Part shown: positions 60,530-64,000 of the stretch, piece by piece | Numbering within the stretch: position 1 is the stretch's first letter | Layout of the letters: each line of letters starts with the position of its first letter | The notes under the pieces: generated by a model | Database searches by the model: none | What the model was told of the DNA's origin: nothing | Seen by the model: only the letters and a program-made list of their open reading frames with translations | DNA from: Azospirillum halopraeferens DSM 3675 | Lineage (GTDB): Bacteria; Pseudomonadota; Alphaproteobacteria; Azospirillales; Azospirillaceae | Reading direction: 5' to 3' | Length of the DNA stretch: 64,000 nucleotides | Assembly: GCF_000429625.1 (NCBI RefSeq) | Contig: NZ_AUCF01000013.1 | Span: 124,001 to 188,000 of the forward strand | Position numbers and translations under genes: made by a program

Positions 60530-61135
60530 TCAACGGCGGTTCTCAAGCGCACGCAGCAGCTCGCGCTCGGCCCGCGACAGGTTCTCCTCGCCCTCGCGCG
60601 GGGTGTCGGGACCGGCGGGCGGCGGTTCGGCGGCGCGGCGGGACGACGGGGACAGCGGCGACGGGGCGGGCTCGTCACCGATCACGTCGGCGTCGTGGGG
60701 GCGGAAGATGGCGGCCGCGGCGGCCGCGGCGGCCGGGCGGACGACGATGCCGCCGCCCGTCCGCGGCGCCGGGGGCGGAGCGGCGACGGCAGCGGTGCGC
60801 GGCGGCGGACGCTCCGTGTTGGACACCCCGCCCAGCCGGTTGGCCAGGGTGTCCGCCGCCTCGATCATGAATTGCAGCTCGTCCCGCAGGGCGCGGCCGC
60901 GGTCGATGGTGCGCTGCAACTCCTCGCCGGTGTCCGACGCGGTGCGCTTCATGCCGCGCACGCCCAGCTCGGCCTTGGTCATCGCCTCGTTCAGGCCGGC
61001 GATCAGGTCGGCCATCTCGCTGCGGCTGTCGCGCAGGCGGACGATCTGCTTGTTGAGAATGATGGCGTAGGCGATGGTGGCCACCAGCAGGCCGACCAAC
61101 ACCAGATCGAGCACCAGGGCTATGGTGGGGCTCAT
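60530..61135 (-). CDS. DUF6468-type membrane protein of the flagellar cluster
   Basis: The 201-residue protein starts with one membrane helix (IALVLDLVLVGLLVATIAYA), then helices with LNKQIVRLRDSRSEMADLIA, LNEAMTKAELGVRGMKRTAS and RALRDELQFMIEAADTLANR. An Ala/Pro-rich tail and a short helix near LSRAERELLRALENRR follow. It is conserved between fliM and motE in alphaproteobacteria, but its function is not known to me; a role in motor assembly is inferred from position. It overlaps fliM by ATGA. Confidence 0.8.
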   Translation of the reverse strand: MSPTIALVLDLVLVGLLVATIAYAIILNKQIVRLRDSRSEMADLIAGLNEAMTKAELGVRGMKRTASDTGEELQRTIDRGRALRDELQFMIEAADTLANRLGGVSNTERPPPRTAAVAAPPPAPRTGGGIVVRPAAAAAAAAIFRPHDADVIGDEPAPSPLSPSSRRAAEPPPAGPDTPREGEENLSRAERELLRALENRR

Positions 61136-62205
61136 AGGCGCATCACCTCCTGCTTGGGCAGTTCCTTTTCGATGCGCACGGCGATATGGCCGCCCTTGCG
61201 CCCCATGCGCCCCTGGAACATCGAGACGTCGCCGCAGCGCAGCTCGATCGCCCCGTCGGGGGTGGCGTTCAGCAGGATACGGGTTCCGACGCGCCAGTTC
61301 AGCACGTCGTGCAGGGTCATCGTCACCTCGTCCAGCACGGCGGAGAGGTCGACGTCGGTGACCAGCAGTTCCGATGCCAGGTGGGTTTCCCAGATGGAGT
61401 CGCGGCCGAACTTCTCACCCATGAACATCTGGAGCAGCAGCTCGCGCACCGGCTCCAGCGTGGCGTAGGGGATCATCAGCTCCAGCCGGCCGCCGCGGTC
61501 CTCCATGTCGATGCGCAGCTTCACCAGCACGGCGGCGTTGGCGGGGCGGGCGATGGTGGCGAAGCGCGGGTTGGTCTCCAGCCGGTCGAAGCGGAAGGTC
61601 ACCGGCGACAGCGGGTCGAAGGCGGCCGACAGGTCGGAGAGCACCACGTGCACCATGCGCTCCACCAGGTTGCGCTCGATGGTGGTGTAGGGGCGGCCCT
61701 CGATGCGCATGGCCGCGGTGCCGCGCCGGCCGCCCAGCAGCACGTCCACGATGGAGTAGATCAGCGCCGAATCGACGACCATCAGGCCGTAGTTGTCCCA
61801 CTCCTCCGCCTTGAAGACCGACAGCATGGCCGGCAGCGGGATGGAGTTCAGGTAGTCGCCGAAGCGCACCGAGGAAATCTGGTCGAGGCTGACCTCGACG
61901 TTGTCGGAGGTGAAGTTGCGCAGGCTGGTTGACATCATGCGCACGAGGCGGTCGAAGACCACCTCCAGCATGGGCAGGCGTTCGTAGTTGACGAGCGCCG
62001 AGTTGACCAGGGCCATGATGCCCGAGTTGTCCCCGTCGCCGCCGGCGCCCTGGTCGAACCCGAGCAGGCTGTCGATCTCGTCCTGGTTGAGGACGCGCGT
62101 CGAGCCGCCGGGGGCCGCCTCCCCCATGTCGCCGCTGTCCTCGGCCAGAGCGGCCCATTCCGCGGCGAGGCGTTCCTCTTCGCTCAGCTCCTCGGTGTTG
62201 CTCAT
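61132..62205 (-). CDS. fliM: Flagellar motor switch protein FliM
   Basis: The 357-residue protein has the FliM middle domain (LPMLEVVFDRLVRMMSTSLR, DYLNSIPLPAMLSVFKAEEW) and a C-terminal SpoA-type domain (LHDVLNWRVGTRILLNATPD). The CheY-binding motif LNQDEIDSLLGFDQG (39-53) lies after an acidic extension of about 38 residues (MSNTEELSEEERLAAEWAAL), a pattern typical of alphaproteobacteria. FliM is part of the C ring and takes CheY-P. A GGAGAG site precedes the ATG. Confidence 0.97.
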   Translation of the reverse strand: MSNTEELSEEERLAAEWAALAEDSGDMGEAAPGGSTRVLNQDEIDSLLGFDQGAGGDGDNSGIMALVNSALVNYERLPMLEVVFDRLVRMMSTSLRNFTSDNVEVSLDQISSVRFGDYLNSIPLPAMLSVFKAEEWDNYGLMVVDSALIYSIVDVLLGGRRGTAAMRIEGRPYTTIERNLVERMVHVVLSDLSAAFDPLSPVTFRFDRLETNPRFATIARPANAAVLVKLRIDMEDRGGRLELMIPYATLEPVRELLLQMFMGEKFGRDSIWETHLASELLVTDVDLSAVLDEVTMTLHDVLNWRVGTRILLNATPDGAIELRCGDVSMFQGRMGRKGGHIAVRIEKELPKQEVMRL

Positions 62206-62224
62206 GCCCGCTCTCCGCCCCCCG

Positions 62225-62743
62225 TCACTGGACCAGCATCTCGCGGAACAGGACGTCCCGGACCTTTACCGGATGGGCCGCCGCGCTGATGCGGATCAGC
62301 AGTTCCTGGCGCAGCCGGTACATGCCGGCCGATCCCTTCAGGTCCTCAAGGCGCAGCTCCCGCAGGTAGACCTGGAAATTGTCGACGATGCGCGGCAGCA
62401 CGTGCTCGATGGCCGGGATGTCCTCCGGCTTGGATACCTGGATCGAGATCTTGATCTTCAGGAACGCCGGCCGGCGGCTGTCGCTGTTCAGGTTCACCAG
62501 CATGTCCGGCAGGTCGTAGAAGATCGGGATCGCGGCCACCTGCGGCTCCGGCACCGGCTCGGCGTGCTCCTCCTCCCCCGTTCCCAGCAGCATGTCCAGG
62601 ACGCCGGAGAAATAGATCCCGGCTCCCGCGCCGATCAGCAGGACCAGCGGCAGGATGACGAACAGGACAAGCTTTTTGCCGCTGAACTTCTTGCGCGGCA
62701 AACCTTCGGAAAGGTCGCCGTTTTCGTCTGCATGCGCCGTCAT
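62225..62743 (-). CDS. fliL: Flagellar basal body protein FliL
   Basis: The 172-residue protein has a short cytoplasmic start, one membrane helix (KLVLFVILPLVLLIGAGAGI) and a periplasmic stomatin-like FliL domain (MLVNLNSDSRRPAFLKIKIS, ELRLEDLKGSAGMYRLRQEL and LLIRISAAAHPVKVRDVLFR). FliL encircles stators and supports torque. It is the first gene of the minus-strand cluster, divergent from flgF. No sigma-54 or CtrA consensus is obvious directly upstream. Confidence 0.94.
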   Translation of the reverse strand: MTAHADENGDLSEGLPRKKFSGKKLVLFVILPLVLLIGAGAGIYFSGVLDMLLGTGEEEHAEPVPEPQVAAIPIFYDLPDMLVNLNSDSRRPAFLKIKISIQVSKPEDIPAIEHVLPRIVDNFQVYLRELRLEDLKGSAGMYRLRQELLIRISAAAHPVKVRDVLFREMLVQ

Positions 62744-62945
62744 GGAATCCGTCGTGCGCGATCGAGGGGTCAGGCCGAAGCGGCAAGGTCAAACCTATCG
62801 TTGGGATAGTTAATAAGTCCTTTCAGATGCGGCGTGTACGCGCCGTGCCCCGTGCGGGGGCGGCGGGCGGCAGGATTTGCCGGGCATCCCCGCGGCTGCC
62901 GGCCGACCGGACCGGCCGCCGCGGCAAAGCCGCATTCCGCCTGGG

Positions 62946-62962
62946 TTGGCACACGCCGTGCA
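62946..62962 (+). promoter_or_regulatory. Sigma-54 promoter of flgF
   Basis: TTGGCACACGCCGTGCA has the -24 TTGGCAC and -12 GTGCA elements with exact GG-N10-GC spacing (GG 62948-62949, GC 62960-62961), 59 bp before the flgF ATG. Confidence 0.75.
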
Positions 62963-63020
62963 ATGCTTTTGGCGCCGGTCGCGGAGGTCCGCCCGGCAGC
63001 GGAGAGGGAAGAGGCCGCCG

Positions 63021-63743
63021 ATGGAAAACCCGATCTACATCGCCCTGTCGCGCCAGACGGCGCTGCGCCGCCAGATGGACGTCGTGGCGAACAACATCGC
63101 CAACATGAACACCACGGGCTTCAAGCAGCAGCGCGTCCTCTTCAACGAGTTCCTGACGCGTCCGGGCATGCACGAGCAGGTCAGCTTCGTCCAGGACCGC
63201 GCCGTGGTGCGCGACCTGCGGCCCGGCGGCCTGACGTCCACCGGCAACCAGCTCGACTTCGCCCTCACCGGCCCCGGCTACTTCACGGTCGATACGGCGG
63301 CCGGCCAGCGCTACACCCGGGCCGGTTCCTTCCGGCTGAACGATGACCGCCAGATCGTCGACATGGGTGGCCTGCCGGTGCTGGCCGACAACGGCCAGCC
63401 CCTGACCCTGCCGGCCGGCACCACCACCGTGTCGGTGGCCGGCGACGGCACCCTGTCCACCGAACTGGGCCCGGTCGGACGCCTCAACATCGTGACCTTC
63501 CCCAACGAGCAGCTCATGACCGAGCTGGGCGGCGGCCTCTACGTCAGCGACGAGGAGCCGCAGCCGGCCCCGCCGGAGACGAAAGTGGCACAGGGAATGC
63601 TAGAGGGTTCCAACGTGAGCCCGATCATGGAGATGACGTCGATGATCGAGGTCGCCCGCCAGTACCAGCAGGCCCAGTCCATGATCACCTCCGAGCACGA
63701 GCGCATGCGCACCGCCATCCAGCGCCTCGCCCGCGCCGTCTGA
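63021..63743 (+). CDS. flgF: Flagellar basal-body rod protein FlgF
   Basis: The 240-residue protein begins MENPIYIALSRQTALRRQMD, with VVANNIANMNTTGFKQQRV, the axial-protein N-terminal motif, then LDFALTGPGYFTVDTAAGQR and YTRAGSFRLNDDRQIVD. The C-terminal motif is MIEVARQYQQAQSMITSE. FlgF is a proximal rod protein exported by the flagellar type III apparatus. AGAGGGAAGAGG lies just upstream. flgG follows after 28 bp, as usual. Confidence 0.97.
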   Translation: MENPIYIALSRQTALRRQMDVVANNIANMNTTGFKQQRVLFNEFLTRPGMHEQVSFVQDRAVVRDLRPGGLTSTGNQLDFALTGPGYFTVDTAAGQRYTRAGSFRLNDDRQIVDMGGLPVLADNGQPLTLPAGTTTVSVAGDGTLSTELGPVGRLNIVTFPNEQLMTELGGGLYVSDEEPQPAPPETKVAQGMLEGSNVSPIMEMTSMIEVARQYQQAQSMITSEHERMRTAIQRLARAV

Positions 63744-63771
63744 GCCGCACAAGAAAAAGGGAGAACCGACC

Positions 63772-64000
63772 ATGCGCAGTCTCGCCATCGGCGCCACCGG
63801 AATGCTGGCTCAGCAGATCAACGTCGAGACGATCTCCAACAACATCGCCAACGCCACCACCACCGGCTTCAAGAAGCAGCGGGCCGAATTCCAGGACCTG
63901 CTGTACCAGAACCTCCGGCGCATGGGCTCCACCTCGTCGGATGCGGGCACCATCGTGCCGACCGGGGTGCAGATCGGTGCGGGCGTGCGGGTGGCGGCGA
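63772..64000 (+). CDS. flgG: Flagellar basal-body rod protein FlgG, 5' part only
   Basis: ATG 63772 (AAAAAGGGAG upstream) starts MRSLAIGATGMLAQQINVET, then ISNNIANATTTGFKKQRAEF and QDLLYQNLRRMGSTSSDAGT. This is the distal rod protein FlgG N-terminus. The frame is open to the window edge after 76 residues; the remaining gene lies outside. It follows flgF directly, so it shares its sigma-54 promoter. Confidence 0.96.
   Translation, partial: MRSLAIGATGMLAQQINVETISNNIANATTTGFKKQRAEFQDLLYQNLRRMGSTSSDAGTIVPTGVQIGAGVRVAA

Noticed and set aside
63585..63601. GG-N10-GC sequence inside flgF (GTGGCACAGGGAATGCT).
   Set aside because: It fits the spacing, but it is within coding sequence and flgG is only 28 bp after flgF, so a separate promoter is not needed. 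It could be a weak internal promoter.

Overview
The window is a GC-rich (about 70%), densely packed chromosomal segment of an alphaproteobacterium, most likely from the Rhodospirillales (Azospirillum/Rhodocista-like). The evidence is the infA-maf-rng-yacG-tRNA-Phe cluster, the alphaproteobacterial cell-cycle proteins SciP (DUF1153) and TrcR (DUF1013), the flagellar regulator FliX, a DksA with the alphaproteobacterial degenerate zinc finger, and TTAA-N7-TTAA CtrA boxes. The genus is inferred from gene content, not from a marker search.

Layout. 1-2.7 kb: LysE-type exporter (cut by the window edge), tRNA-Phe, yacG, RNase E/G, maf, infA. 2.8-4.3 kb: lytic transglycosylase and a small lipoprotein. 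4.4-11.6 kb: a six-gene hydrogenase-4-like membrane complex (hyfBCEFGI order, minus strand) whose large subunit has lost the nickel ligands, so it is an energy-converting hydrogenase-related (Ehr) complex rather than a hydrogenase. Just upstream lie two tandem, related small-RNA-like units. 12.2-18.7 kb: tex, a HAD phosphatase, a DsbA-like oxidoreductase, an M48 protease and a gamma-glutamyltransferase-like lipoprotein without its catalytic Thr. 19.1-25.2 kb: dksA, fliX and flagellar genes flgI-flgJ-flgN, fliK and flgD, with sigma-54 promoters before flgI and fliK. 25.4-27.7 kb: sciP, a 57-residue membrane protein and a secreted serralysin-type protease. 27.9-31.1 kb: a lower-GC, translationally coupled three-gene module (HEPN-like protein, KGGVGR-type ATPase, second P-loop NTPase) that looks horizontally acquired and defence-like, followed by a DEDDh exonuclease and tRNA-Lys. 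32.4-38.2 kb: RND efflux pump, its adaptor, a divergent TetR repressor with a palindromic operator, and a glycine-zipper protein. 38.3-53.5 kb: mixed housekeeping and accessory genes, including vapBC, quinone oxidoreductase, S41 protease, TctC-type binding protein, trcR, ubiX, carbonic anhydrase, a TPR protein, MaoC/GNAT/PhzF genes, a MocR regulator and an FAD oxidoreductase. 53.6-62.7 kb: a minus-strand flagellar motor/chemotaxis cluster, fliL-fliM-DUF6468-motE-like-cheZ-two MotB-like genes-1210-residue AMIN/TPR protein. 63.0 kb to the end: flgF and the start of flgG behind a sigma-54 promoter.

How the genes work together. The two flagellar blocks supply the P ring and rod (flgI, flgJ, flgF, flgG), hook (fliK, flgD), switch (fliM, fliL), motor torque proteins (two MotB-like proteins and a MotE-like protein; no motA in the window) and CheY-P removal (cheZ). 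CtrA boxes precede cheZ and the S41 protease gene, with near-matches before sciP and fliX. Together with GG-N10-GC sigma-54 elements before flgI, fliK and flgF, this suggests the Caulobacter-like hierarchy of CtrA for early genes and sigma-54 for rod/hook genes. The least explained parts are the three-gene ATPase module, the Asp-less MotB partner with its large AMIN/TPR neighbour, the tandem CCUCCC small RNAs, and palindromic elements that begin with the TGA stop codon of the preceding gene.
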